Origin: Plasmopara viticola
Taxonomy: Eukaryota > Oomycota > Peronosporomycetes > Peronosporales > Peronosporaceae
Direction of reading: 5' to 3'
DNA: 64,000 nucleotides
NCBI GenBank assembly: GCA_001695595.3
Contig: MBPM02000007.1
Location: 1,302,001-1,366,000 of the forward strand
Made by a program: the position numbers and the translations under genes. Under the pieces are notes generated by a model. It was not told the origin of the DNA. It did no database searches and saw nothing but the letters and a program-made list of their open reading frames with translations. Within the stretch, counting starts at the first letter, position 1; each line of letters starts with the position of its first letter. This document shows positions 1 through 11,176 of this stretch, one piece after another.

Positions 1-2395
1 GGTGCTAGTAATTCTTTTTGACCGGGTAATGTACCGTTTTGCTCAGGCGCTTCGCGACACAATAAAGGCAAAAATTAATGCAGTACAGCTCGACGACGAG
101 ACCAAGACTCTCATACTAGCCGAGTCCGTAAATTGTTTTAAATTGAATAACCAGGTACGGTAGTCAGTACATGGGCAAAACGTAGCAACAGTGTTGATAA
201 TGTGAATGTTCAAGATCGTTCGAAGTCTTGACGGTGCCAGTGATCGCGTTTTGAAGTTTATTTTAAAGTGGATTTTTATAATTGTCTCCCTTGTGGTGCG
301 TAACTTCACTTTTGTTCACACTTTATAAGGAGTGTGCTTAACGATACTTTTTATGTTGCGTGCTAGATGCTTTTCAAATATATACTTTGAATATCCAGAA
401 TCAAACAGATGTTATTACCAAAATTTTTTTATAGACAATATAAATATTAGGAAGGCAAAAGAGACTTGGCGGGTAGTGTTCGCACAATCTATAGTGGTGG
501 AGGATGCTCGTTTGCATCGTCCCTTCAATGTCATATGTTGAAGTAAAGGTGTAAATCATGAAGTAAAGTAAAGACTTATATTTCGTACAAAATGAAAAAG
601 AGGCAGCATGCTTATCAACGGCCAAGCAGAGGCTATGACACACAATTAGCACTCAACAATTAAGTATAAAGTTTCCGATGCCGAGCTCTGAAGGTCCGAA
701 GTTTTGACCTTACTCAAGATTAAGGTCTGCAAACCGCGTTACACGCTTCTGGGGTATGGACTGTAGCTGCCTCCCTCATCTCTTGGTTTAAATTCGTTGA
801 AAATCCGACCTTGAGACGCCGCCTTGTCCTTATTGTGCATATATGCGTGGACAACTAGAGACTGCACTAGATAATGATACTGATGTATAGCTACGTCCCG
901 CTTTAATTAAAGGTTGAAGCTGCATTTGATTATTAACTTTTAGACAAATATATATGATAAGAGGGATGCAAAAGTCAGTAAATTATCAAAATTTCGATCT
1001 TTTATTATCGCAGAAGTAGACTTTTTGGCTAAAGTCACAATTAAAAGACGAAGCCTAACTTTGATGGATAATGCAATAATTAAGCGGGAGTATAACGCAA
1101 TACTATTTGCTATTTGCATAGAAAAGTAAGGTGGAAGATGAAAGAGTAAAGCGATGACATCTGATAGCTTATATGGTAAAAGCTGTTTTACCAATATTGG
1201 CGGATGAGATAGATAAGATAGATGGCTTACTGGTCATTAAATTTAAACGGCACCAGCAGACACATCGAGTATTTATAACCTATTGAACTGTGAGTTGTAC
1301 CTTACCAACCCTCACTATACGCTGGCCAACTATTCCGATCATCCTAACACGATGCAGAAGCTTGGACCAGCGAGCTGGAAAATATAGGGATAACGTAAAA
1401 GAAAAAATGCACTTGTTGTTTAACGAGCAAAATTGAAATCAAAAGGGAAATTCCGAAGCTCTTGTAAGCCACAAATTGTCGTATTCGCCCTATTGTGTTG
1501 TAGGTGTCGTCTACTTAGAAGTGTTTATCTGTATGTAACGTCACAAACCCACTTCGTTGCATTGGTGACTGTGGGACGCTCCTAAATCAATCTACCAATT
1601 TTCCCCGCATCTGACACTGCAATCGCATTAAGCTGTGGGAGATTCTTGAACTTTATTGACCTATTAAGATCGGCCATAATATCTTCAGCGAACAATACTT
1701 CGGCCCATTTTTCTGTTCACGTATCTTGTAGTACCTAGAACTACTTTCTTGACTTGACATATTTTAATGCTAGTCTTGATAGCACTCATTTGTCAAACTT
1801 CCCAGATTGCCACATAATCATAGTTGCACTTTGATTTCAGCCATAAGCAAAAAAACTTCACTTGTTCGATCATGTGCATTGTGCCATGATTAGCATTTCT
1901 TTTGCTAGATACATCTGCATTGGCCTCTACTTGCAGATCTGGTCTGCATCGAGTCCATAGCATTCACATATGCAGTAATATATGCATTGCCTTTAGTTGC
2001 GACTGCATTCGTCATCATGCAATGGATGTTCCAAATGCTTGCATTTTTTTAGGCTGTCAAAGTTTTAAACGGAAAAGCTAGGTCTGTTATAACTCTAGGG
2101 ACTTAAGAGCCGATTAATTAGCCAGTCGACTCAAAAGTGAACAGTTTACGTTGCTCTCATCAATTTGATAAATTTGGCTGATCGTTATCCTTAGCTACTG
2201 TGGAAATTTCGTCACGCATCACAATTTACAAAGATTCAAAATTGTTTCCGTACTTTGGCACTTGCGTGTACAAGCAGCGGTTAACCGACACTAAATTATT
2301 CTCTGAGAGCTGCCAAACTCTTTGGAACTTAGATCTAATGACATGTATCATTACACACCTACCATGACGACTTTTAATTTCCTTCGCACGACATC
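1..2395. other. Gene-poor AT-rich stretch
   Basis: No open frame here has a recognisable domain, and none has the codon texture of the clustered genes further on. All frames are short and broken. I see no tRNA, LTR or tandem array. It probably belongs to the repeat-rich compartment that also occupies 19-27 kb and 44-59 kb. Confidence 0.6.
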
Positions 2396-2399
2396 ATGC

Positions 2400-2745
2400 C
2401 TTTACTTCTGAACGCCGTATGCCTGTGCGACTACTGCCAGCGATTTTTAAAGCCCCTTCCCAGAGACGGACGGTCACTTCGGTAAACTTCTTTGAGACAA
2501 ATTTAGATTATGCCCTCATGCTTGTCGCAGCCAAAGCAGTAGATATTGCTTTGCTCGGCAATACTAAAGTTTATTTGGTTTGGAGCCGAGCAAAGACATC
2601 TCGACTTGCAGGACAAGAAACTATCCATCATCAGCATCTTGAAGTAGTAAGCTTGATTGTGATTCTTCTTTTCTTGATGAGCACTTATTATTGTCTCGTT
2701 CAGCGTTGCGGCCTTCTTTTCAAACGTTGAACGCAAAGCGATCTT
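2400..2745 (+). repeat. Dispersed repeat, copy 1 (family R2)
   Basis: This block is co-linear, with substitutions and small indels, with 56560-56907 in the same orientation. Shared landmarks in order are AGACGGACG-TCAC-TCG, GC-ACCAAAGCA-TA (with variation), TTTGGTT/TAGGTTTG, GGACAAGAAAC and CTTCTTTTCTTG. On the minus strand both copies give short coding-like pieces, including a Cys-Phe-Gly-Cys motif. That suggests a decayed protein-coding mobile element, but the family cannot be named from what is left. Confidence 0.55.
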
Positions 2746-5445
2746 ACTCTTACACCGTCCATTAACTTTGTCGTCTTGAATCCTAAGCGGAGTGGCGCCC
2801 CAGTAGCGTCGACTGTCGTCTTCCTCAACTTTTGAGCACTTTCCGAAGACTCGAGCTATTCTCGCTTGCAAGATAGTAAACTTGTCAGCTGACTGAGCCC
2901 AAAACTTACCGATAAAAGTTTCTTTAGCTGTTCTTCATTTGTATTAAGACACAAAACACTTTGGTTAAGCGAATCAGCGGGTGCTACTCCCGGGTAAGTG
3001 AGTGCGATCGCCAAGCACCTGGCGTTTGTTCTCAAAGCATCCTAAGTGGCCTTCAATCCAAAAAAAACCGATTTTTATTTGCATTAAGGGTAAAAGCTGA
3101 CCTACAGTGGCTTGGACAGTAAAGGACTGATCTTCTTCGGAGATTAAAGTGTGCAATGGAATGACCTGCAATGACCAATTAATTTGATGTAATATTCATA
3201 ATTTAGTTCTACCCATTCTTTATAAAGACTTGAAACTCAAGCAAAGACCACATTCTTATCGGTTACCTTCAAAATATTTTATACTGCAAATAGTACAATC
3301 ACCGGATTGGTGCTTGTCGTGCACCAGAAGCAACCATTCTCTCAGTACTTTTTGTCGGCAAGCCAAACTTTTGTGTAAAAGCTTTGCTCAATGTAGTGAC
3401 CCGCTACGAAAATACTCTTCAAGCTAACAGATTGACCTAACTTTAAAATACAATGACTATCAGAGTGTCGCCGGAATCTATATAAAGTGTTTGCTTCACG
3501 CTTGATCTTGCTACGGAACAGCTCGCCATACGGCGTCCATCATTGCGCAGCAATCGCGATGCTGGACATGAAACTAAGCGGTCGAGCAATTTTAAGCTGT
3601 GCACTTTGAGCGACTACGAAGGAAAGCGAATTACATATGAAGTTCGGGAATACGCGCGGCGGGCAGTAGGACTGTGAAGCCCATGCGCTGAATAGCCTAA
3701 TAAGCTTAACATCTCTTCAAGTGTGTCATTGGTTTGAGTTCCTTTCGAAAAAGCAGCAGCCAAAGTACTAGAGATGAATCCGGCAGAGTGTTTAAGTGCA
3801 TACACAAGTTTTTTTTGCTACCCGTGAAAAAAAACAAAAGCGGAGCGAGACTGGCCACCTCCGGTATCTCCCGGTGCAAGTCACTTTTATATATTGCAAT
3901 CTTACGACGGAAAGTGAAAGTCTTAAGCAGAATTTGATCCGGTGCCAAAAGCCCGCGCAAAGCTACCGTAGGGGCAAGCTGAAAGAATGTATATTTTTAC
4001 TAGCTTTAATTTATTAGTACCGCGCGGGAAGTGAAGTTTGGAGATCATTCGCGGTCTCACAGGACGGTGGAAAATTCACATGACTCCAAGCCAACTGCTT
4101 AAGGCTTTTAGTCAGTGGGTCACTTTAGATATGTGCCTAGTTATTCGTCTGTCACTTCATCTGCTTCATAGACCTAATTGCCGGCAACTTCGCTAGCAAG
4201 GGTGACCCGCTGCCTTAGAATTGTCAGGAACTTCCCTGAGTGGCCTTCAGCATGGCCGGTGAATTCAACGGCATAAGCACTTTGACAGCATTGTCGCTCC
4301 GTCGCCGCCTGAGTCCAAGCGACGTTTTGCTGGAGTTTTCGAGACATTTTATCATCTTCCTTATTAGTGCTCAAAGATGGAGGTGTCCGCGGGTCACAGA
4401 AAAGAAGACGAACAGCATGTTCGAATTTTCTGTTGTGAGGGAAAATTAGGCTCTTCTAGAGCCGTCATTGCCGAGCGACTCTTTGGCGACCAAGCATTCG
4501 TTATTCACCAATCAAGGCACAGCCTTTGGTGTGAAAGCAGCCTTTAATGCGAACGTAGCCTCAAAAGCAGAGGAGATTTTGGATGAGAAGGATCCCTATG
4601 GTTCCAAAGCAACCTTTCTGGAGAACGGCTTAGTTTTCACTAAACAGACTACTAAATGCTATCGCAATCTTACTAGGGTAGAATGTGACGGGCCCGTTCA
4701 TGAAGCCGAGCTTATATGCTTAAAATTCGATATTCCTGTTCGAAGAAGCCATTAAAAATTTTGTTTGGTTTGTACGTCAAATAAAACAGGTATTTGTCTT
4801 TCAGTTGTCAAGCCAATCGTCAGTACATCGGCTGTTTCTGTTGTGCTCATCGAACGATATAAAAGACCATCACACTCAGCGGCGTCGACTTGTCGATGGG
4901 AAGAACTTCTATGGGACTGCTCCTTTTGTTAGGGCTCACATTGTTTATAAAATCGTTTTGTCCATCCATCCACCATTAATTATACAGCTTTTTACCGTTC
5001 GCCAAAATACCATTGAATTGCAGGTGCATCAGAGCAAAGGACTCATTGAACTTCGACTTAGTCAACACATTTATCAGAGTGTGAAATACATTCACCCTCG
5101 ATCTTGCCGGGCTCATTTGGCATAGTGATAGCAACTAAATCTACTACTAGTAACACAGTATAAAAATATATTGCGGCGTTGGCACTGTCATGATGAGCGT
5201 CTTTCGTCCCCAACGATCATGGCTCCAAAGGCTGGGTGACATATTTGATATAGAGTGCTTTTGCAGCTCAGCTGCGTAGGAGAGCACAGAAGATTGAATG
5301 CTTTTCGCTGAGTGGCACTCGCAAAGTCAAAACATTTTGTGCAGGCAAACATCAGGTTATACGGCTATAGATTTTAGTTCTGTTTGTCGGGTTATGCTAG
5401 GCAAAGGACTAGACTGGCTCTAGCGCGGGGTACTATTAGCTATCC
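2746..5445. other. Gene-poor stretch
   Basis: Apart from the ATG-less open frame at 4468-4755, nothing recognisable is present. Open frames are short and on both strands. No LTRs or RNA genes were seen. Confidence 0.55.
4468..4755 (+). other. Coding-like open frame without an ATG, unidentified
   Basis: The frame is open for about 100 codons after a TAG and has no ATG near its start; the first usable codon is TTG. The composition is protein-like: AEEILDEKDPYGSKATF in the middle and a Cys near the end, with no low complexity. It could be an internal exon or a fragment of a decayed gene. I recognise no family and found no convincing splice partners. Confidence 0.22.
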
Positions 5446-5449
5446 AATC

Positions 5450-5770
5450 CATATGTAGGACCGGGTTCCTTTCCACTGCACAATAGGAGTTTTAAGCAAT
5501 GGGGCGTCCAGACCACTTAGCTATCACAAACACCTTCTAAGTGCGGTTTAGCAATACAGTCATACTGTTTGTATGCGATTACTCGTCCGCTTTAGTGATT
5601 GCCTTGATCCGAGTCGTATGACTATTGAGCCAAGTACCTCCCAGTTTCAGGTCACGTGACTACTCACTCAAGACACAAGGTCGATTCGGCCCTGTAAAGG
5701 AGATTTAAGCTATTGGAACCCACTAGCAACGACTAAGCCATCTCTAAAGCGGGATGCCGGATGTTACTCA
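5450..5770 (+). repeat. Diverged repeat, unit A (family R1)
   Basis: This is the first of two diverged direct copies with a period of about 325 bp. Landmarks shared with the next copy, in order, are AGGACCG/GAGACCG, CACA-TAG, GGGCGTCC, TAAGTGCG, TTACT-GTC, TTAGTGAT, CTTGA, ACCTC and CACTCAAG-CACAA. No coding potential is evident. The unit could be part of an old LTR, a SINE or a tandem satellite. Confidence 0.6.
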
Positions 5771-5774
5771 TTCT

Positions 5775-6075
5775 GAGACCGATACCCGTGATCCTCATCA
5801 CACTAGAGGGCTCGTAGGGCGTCCTGTCCACCCAACTTTCACATACCCAATTAAGTGCGAGGTGGTATGGCTGTCGCACGTTTGGGTATGGTTACTAGTC
5901 TACATTAGTGATCTATCTTGAGCTGCCTTATTTTGGATCCTATGAGACACCTCTTGGTCCCGGGTCGAGCGACTAACCACTCAAGCCACAAAGTCGGTCG
6001 ACTCTAGAATATATTGTGTGTCCACTCATACCGATGCAACTGCAATTGCGATCAAAAGGTTACTAATTGACTCCA
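5775..6075 (+). repeat. Diverged repeat, unit B (family R1)
   Basis: This is the second direct copy, best matched on the minus strand at about 47528-47825. The pair B/C shares CTAGTAACCATACCCAAACGTG (with gaps), the GTGTGATGAGGA block and the GGATCC-containing stretch. The three copies show this is a dispersed family and not only a local duplication. Confidence 0.6.
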
Positions 6076-6079
6076 GCAA

Positions 6080-8520
6080 TCCTTTAGCGTAGCTTCGCGA
6101 TGCGGATTTGCACTAAAGTCTACCTGATGAATCCGCTTGTAGATTTAGCTTACAGTACTAGACTAACTCAAAATCTAGCTTGATCAAAAGCGCACCGGCA
6201 AGTTTGATTGAGTTTGTTAGACTTGTATTGCACGGAGCTATATTTTGCACAAAATGACAAAAAATTGTCATTCCTTGATATTAATTTGCTACATTTATCT
6301 CCGACTTCGACGATATGTGGTCGGTTTCGACTACAATAACTCAAACGATACTTTCAGAAATTCGATTATTTTTCATGAACAGACTGGCTTCGTCTGGCAG
6401 TCATAAGCTGTCGCATGGCATCCCAATGCTTCACAAATTTAATATCTTCCTTAGAGCGAGTCGACTCGCTCATAGCCGCTTTTAGCAAGTTGTAGTATCG
6501 ATCGATGACATACTTGGGAGCGTTGCGAGTGACGTTGAATAGCTTTGTTTCATTAAAAAGTCGAACCCGATGGTTTCCTCAATCGTTTCAAAACAAAGTG
6601 GTGCTAGCTCTCCCAGCCAGATCATAGTCTTTGTATGGATGGGACAGAGAGCTTACAAAACATGTATGGCCAGCATTAGATAGCTGTCCAGGCCTAACCG
6701 CTTTCTAAGGAGTGTGGTGTAAGCTAAAGCCAAACAGCCTATACTCGTGATCAGCACGAGCCACGTGGCTCAAAGCAGCCTGCGCGTTCAATGTCCTATC
6801 CCGCAAAAACTTGCATATCAATGCCAACACGGTCCTCATGGCCTCGAAGTCATGCCTTTAGGTGGTCTTAGTTGCACTTTAATAGGATTAAGTGCAGGGC
6901 AGGCCTACACTTTGTCATCCATGATTTAACTTGTTTGAAGAAAGACGTCCCAAAGACGAAGACCTTTGACTCTTTTAGATTCACGTCGTTTTTGCTTACA
7001 GCCAAGTGAACGTTTACGTTGGCGAAGCTCAAAGCTCGCTGGATACAATTTTTGCCATGGTCGGTCCCTCAAGTTTTTCTTAGCCGTGAATTGCCCAGAC
7101 AAAATACTTTGAATGATAGAGAGCCATCGCTTAGCCACATTTTGGTCTTAGTGCGTGAGTTCCGGCAATTTAAATATTACTATCCAAGACCTCAAAGTAG
7201 TTCTAATTTCCAAAAAAAAATGTCAGATCCAAAAGATTAAAGACGGACGTGGTTTGCGTCAGAGGCAAACTTTACTATTAGTGCAGTCGTTTCTACTGCT
7301 ACAACGATAAGACCATGTCACGGTAAAATAGCTTTCTCCTCACCCTTCGCTGAATTCTCATGAAATAAATAGATCATTTTGTAACCATAATGCGGCGGAA
7401 ATATCTCGCTATAAGTAGTAGGTTAACGCGCACACCTTATGCTATTTGCTCATGAGAGCCATTAGTGTACTGCACTAAAAAACAGAGATGTCAACATTCC
7501 ACCAAACCGCCCAATTGGTTGTGTACTTAAATACGTGGTGTCCTTCCGTGTTGTATTAAAGCATATTCGTACTGTGACTGGGTCCCTCGCACCAATATTT
7601 ATGTCTACATTGCTTATCAATTTATAGCGAGTAAATAGTTTTGCCTGTCTCCATATATTAGCAGCCGAACTGCCCAATAAGCCATTATTCAAAGGAGACA
7701 CTGTTATTTTTGGATAAAATTTCTTTTTATGCCTTTTTTTCTCAAATCAGCGAAATATGTAGGCGAGGACAATAACTTTCATTGACTGGTATCTGCGCAA
7801 TTACAAATCATTGTATGTATTGCGAATAATAGGCCGCCGGTGGCAAAAAATAGGGCGGGAAGAATGTAATGCTTACCCATCAAGACTACTAATGGCTTTG
7901 TAGCAACAAGAAAATGGGTTAGGGTCCCCCACTTCAAGTGTTTGGCGCAGTATATTTGTGGTTGTGCGGCCATGTTGCATTGCCTCCAAACAAATCGTCA
8001 AAATCTCAGCAACCATGTATGCTGCTGCCAAAGGCTCAGTAAACTAATCATTGGGCCGGCTACAAAACACACGCCCACCTTGCTCAAAATAGCGACCCTA
8101 AATCTCCAAGCAAAACTGCACAGATTTAGTAACCGACTGAGGCTGTACATGGAAATTCTTCTGTCATTGTACAGACTACCATTCTATAATTTTACAGTGG
8201 CACCATATGCTCCTTGCGAAAACGTCCGTAACCGCAGAATTACGACGATCCGTGCCGATTCCATAGCCATGTTTCGGTCACCGAACTCGTAGTTGCAATC
8301 CGAGTTTTGCAAAAGCATATCATTCGGTCGACGGCAAACTGGCGTTCTCACTATAATCGGTCTTTTTTCAAAAAAGCTATCGTTTCGCAACCTTCATTGT
8401 GCCATGTAAAAGACTGGCGTAAACATCAACTCGCCTTTCCGAGTGACACACTCTTAATACTGCACCCCTTCTTTTTCTATCCCTACGTTCTGGCCCGATG
8501 TTCAAGATCGGGTACAAAAA
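6080..8520. other. Gene-poor stretch upstream of the BT1 transporter
   Basis: Only short, unrelated open frames on both strands are present, with no recognisable domains. The last few hundred bases should contain the promoter of the BT1 gene, but I could not place a confident oomycete initiator or flanking-promoter element. Confidence 0.5.
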
Positions 8521-8607
8521 ATGTCATCGAGAAAGCCCGACGACCGACTTCTAATTACCCTCCAGGCAAACGCAACGGGGACTTTCAAGTCCACAAGTGG
8601 TCGCTAA
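8521..8607 (+). other. Possible upstream ORF of the BT1 gene
   Basis: This is a 28-codon frame with its own ATG (starts MSSRKPDDRLL, ends TAA). It ends 64 bp before the likely BT1 start at 8672 and is in a different frame. It could be a regulatory upstream ORF, or the true first exon if an unseen intron joins it to the transporter. The sequence alone does not decide. Confidence 0.25.
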
Positions 8608-8671
8608 CTCGTCGTACACCTTTAAAGACCGCTTTAAGGCTGTCGAAAATTGCCACTACAAGCAAAGAGGC

Positions 8672-10591
8672 ATGGGAATGCCAAGCGAGTGCTCGACAAA
8701 AGACTATAGCTTTATCTCGGAAGGCTCTTTTGGGGGTGAGAATACCGTGTACGACTGGTATCGCCTCACAGATCCCAAGGACCGTCCAGACGACGTGTGT
8801 GGCTCGAAAGGGTCTCGAGAGCTGAGAACGCAGTCGTCGACACCGACAACGAATGTGGACGATGTCTTTGATCCCACGGTAAGCCTTCAAATAGGTACAA
8901 GAATGAGCACCATGTACGACAAGGGCCAGCGCGACTTTGGTCGGACATGGATGGATTCGGACATTCCAATCGTGCGCAGATCGAGCTCTGCCCCCCCTTC
9001 GATTCAGCTACTTCAAGAAGTCAGTCGATCGTCCGAGAGGAGGAGAGCAGCGACAGCTCCCCCAGTAGGCTTCTTTAATCATTCCTTGTACGGCAGTCTA
9101 CGAGGCGGGGCATCCGTCGAGTTGTTTTCGCAGCCATATTGCGGGTTGGCCATCTCCGCGGCAGCTGCAGGTTTCATGGCTTCCTTCCTCGCCGACGCGT
9201 TCCAGCCTCTCCTTTGTGTCGAGTTAGAGTTGAACAAGGATCAATGCGCTCTGACACTGCAATTGCTCCAACTTCCAGGGATCGTCGGTTTCTTCATTGG
9301 GCTCGTGTCGGATTTCTATCCAATTTGGAGCTACCATCGCAAGTCCTACATGTTTGGTGGCTGGCTCTTTGCGTACTTGGCGCTCTTGGCGCTCGTGATC
9401 GTCGCCTTGATCGATGACAGTCTGGGACACGTCAAGATGTTTTATGGCGGGATCGTGTACGTTCTCTTGATGATGGCAACAAGTCTCGGGATCACTGTCG
9501 CTTCCATTGCAGCGTTTGCCTTCTTGGTCGAGTTGTCGCAACGCGAGCCAGTGCATGAACGGGGAATGTTGCTCGTACACTACTTGGTGACCCAAGAAAC
9601 CGCCACGTTCGTATCCGATCTCGTCGTTTCGGTCCTTGTGGATGACAACACGGAAGCAAACACGACTGAAGGCGTGCTTTCCTTCAAAGTGCTCTTGCTT
9701 TTCATGGCCATCGTGACGGTCCTCCCCATTCCTGCCGTCTTGTGTCGGCTGGAAGAAGAACCGCGACAACTCAAGATCGACGCGATCGATCGATCGTCGC
9801 TCACGCATCAATTGTGGCGGAGTCTCCAACAACAAGCGGTCTGGCGCATCCTCCTCTTTGTCTGCTCGGTGGTTTTCTTGACTTTGTTTACGTTCACCGT
9901 TGCTGACGACGCCGTCATGTCCTGGGCGCGAGTCTCGCCTCAAAAGGAACGCTTTGGTGCTGCTGCAAGTCAAGCCGTCTTGATTCTCTCGATTCTGGTC
10001 TTTCAACGAACCTTGTTCAATGCCAGTTGGGTACGCTTTTCGATAGGAGGGGTACTGCTTGGGGTGACCGTTAAGTTGCTTGCAGCAATCCCGACAATAT
10101 TCAATGGCATTCGAAGTGCTTGGTACACGATCTCCATCTTGTCGCTCCGTGGCGTATCGCGGGCAACGATCCTGCTGGTCACGTCGCTGCCGCTTGTCGA
10201 AATCACGGAAAACTGCCTCGAAGGCGCCACGACGGGTCTCGTCACCTCCTACACGACGTTGATTCAAATGGTCATGTTGACCCTGTCAACGGCCATGACC
10301 ACGTCAAGCGCCAAGCTCAATCACGACTTTTCAGACGCAATCATTGCGCACGATGCTTTCGACACGCGGCTTCGTGTGCTCGCGTATATCGTGGCAAATG
10401 GCGCCATTAATTTAATGGCGCTCGTGCCAATTATTTATCTCTTACCGCGGCAAAAGCTAGAAGCCCAGGAAATGCGCACTTATGGCGACTCGAATCGCAC
10501 GGCGGGAATTGCAATTATTAGCCTCTTTGTGAGCCTCGTGATCTACGGCGCCTACGTCAATTTACACGCCGTACTGAACGACACTAGGTGA
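8672..10591 (+). CDS. BT1 / folate-biopterin transporter family membrane protein
   Basis: This is a major-facilitator-type carrier of the BT1 family (known members move folates, biopterin or S-adenosylmethionine), so it is expected in a membrane. The open frame begins at GTG (8597), but the first ATG is 8672, giving 639 residues. About 130 hydrophilic Ser/Arg-rich residues come first, including RRSSSAPPS. Roughly twelve hydrophobic segments follow, starting at PYCGLAISAAAAGFMASFLADAF. BT1-like features are GIVGFFIGLVSDFYPIW with YHRKSYM, corresponding to the family's conserved loop after an early transmembrane helix. It is intron-less. Its stop lies 57 bp before the ATG of the downstream LRR gene on the same strand. 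Oomycetes carry many BT1 paralogues, so the substrate cannot be predicted. Confidence 0.85.
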   Translation: MGMPSECSTKDYSFISEGSFGGENTVYDWYRLTDPKDRPDDVCGSKGSRELRTQSSTPTTNVDDVFDPTVSLQIGTRMSTMYDKGQRDFGRTWMDSDIPIVRRSSSAPPSIQLLQEVSRSSERRRAATAPPVGFFNHSLYGSLRGGASVELFSQPYCGLAISAAAAGFMASFLADAFQPLLCVELELNKDQCALTLQLLQLPGIVGFFIGLVSDFYPIWSYHRKSYMFGGWLFAYLALLALVIVALIDDSLGHVKMFYGGIVYVLLMMATSLGITVASIAAFAFLVELSQREPVHERGMLLVHYLVTQETATFVSDLVVSVLVDDNTEANTTEGVLSFKVLLLFMAIVTVLPIPAVLCRLEEEPRQLKIDAIDRSSLTHQLWRSLQQQAVWRILLFVCSVVFLTLFTFTVADDAVMSWARVSPQKERFGAAASQAVLILSILVFQRTLFNASWVRFSIGGVLLGVTVKLLAAIPTIFNGIRSAWYTISILSLRGVSRATILLVTSLPLVEITENCLEGATTGLVTSYTTLIQMVMLTLSTAMTTSSAKLNHDFSDAIIAHDAFDTRLRVLAYIVANGAINLMALVPIIYLLPRQKLEAQEMRTYGDSNRTAGIAIISLFVSLVIYGAYVNLHAVLNDTR

Positions 10592-10648
10592 AAAATCCGC
10601 CATCTATCTAAATATCCCCCTCCATCCGGTCGTATCTTATTTCAGTAC

Positions 10649-11134
10649 ATGGCTCCTGTCGTTGCTACTCGTCTGCGCGACGTGGCTCGCTCTGGCGCTC
10701 GGGTGCGCGAGCTTAAGCTGTCTAATTCCCCTGATCTCGTGTGTCGCCAGCTCCTGTGCGAACACGTGGGCGACGCGTGCGCTTGTCGCTTAGCACTGGC
10801 CCTCGACCGTGTCCCTGATCTCGCGCAGCTCGATCTCTCCCAGAATCGCCTCCAAGCCCTTCCGGACGCCGTGTACGCGCTCGCGTCGTTGTCGACACTG
10901 GACGTCCAGCAAAACCGACTGACGACGATATCCAGTGACATTGCCAAGCTCACGCAGCTCCAGACGCTGGACGTGAGGCATAATCGCTTGACCACGTTAC
11001 CCGTGGACGAGCTCGAGACCCTCCCGTTGCTCCAGACGCTACGCATCCGAGGCAACGACGCCTTGATCCAACGACTCCAAACGCGACACCTCGAGCTATC
11101 ACACGCATTACGGACCAAGATCGTGCTCGATTAG
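10649..11134 (+). CDS. Small leucine-rich-repeat protein
   Basis: The protein has 161 residues with an ATG start and no signal peptide or membrane segment. At least three consecutive 23-residue LRRs of the LxxLxLxxNxLxxLP type are visible from about residue 75: LAQLDLSQNRLQALP, LSTLDVQQNRLTTI and LQTLDVRHNRLTTLP. These are capped by a shorter, less regular repeat. Such short cytoplasmic LRR proteins are protein-binding scaffolds; no catalytic domain is attached. The gene starts 57 bp after the BT1 stop and converges on the armadillo gene, with 42 bp between the two stop codons. A TTATTTCAG just before the ATG resembles an intron 3' end, so an upstream non-coding exon is possible. Confidence 0.75.
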   Translation: MAPVVATRLRDVARSGARVRELKLSNSPDLVCRQLLCEHVGDACACRLALALDRVPDLAQLDLSQNRLQALPDAVYALASLSTLDVQQNRLTTISSDIAKLTQLQTLDVRHNRLTTLPVDELETLPLLQTLRIRGNDALIQRLQTRHLELSHALRTKIVLD

Positions 11135-11176
11135 ATAGAGCTTGTCGTGTTTTGTTAATAAAGTATAAAGATTTGC

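Noticed and set aside
8597..8671. GTG start for the BT1 transporter
   Set aside because: GTG is not a normal nuclear start codon in eukaryotes; the first ATG at 8672 is preferred. The same reasoning moved the starts of the armadillo, CFAP100 and TFIIE alpha genes.
9224..10267. Long minus-strand frame across the BT1 gene (347 codons)
   Set aside because: It is antisense to a clear transporter, Arg/Gln/Asp-rich without any domain, and explained by the codon use of the + strand gene.
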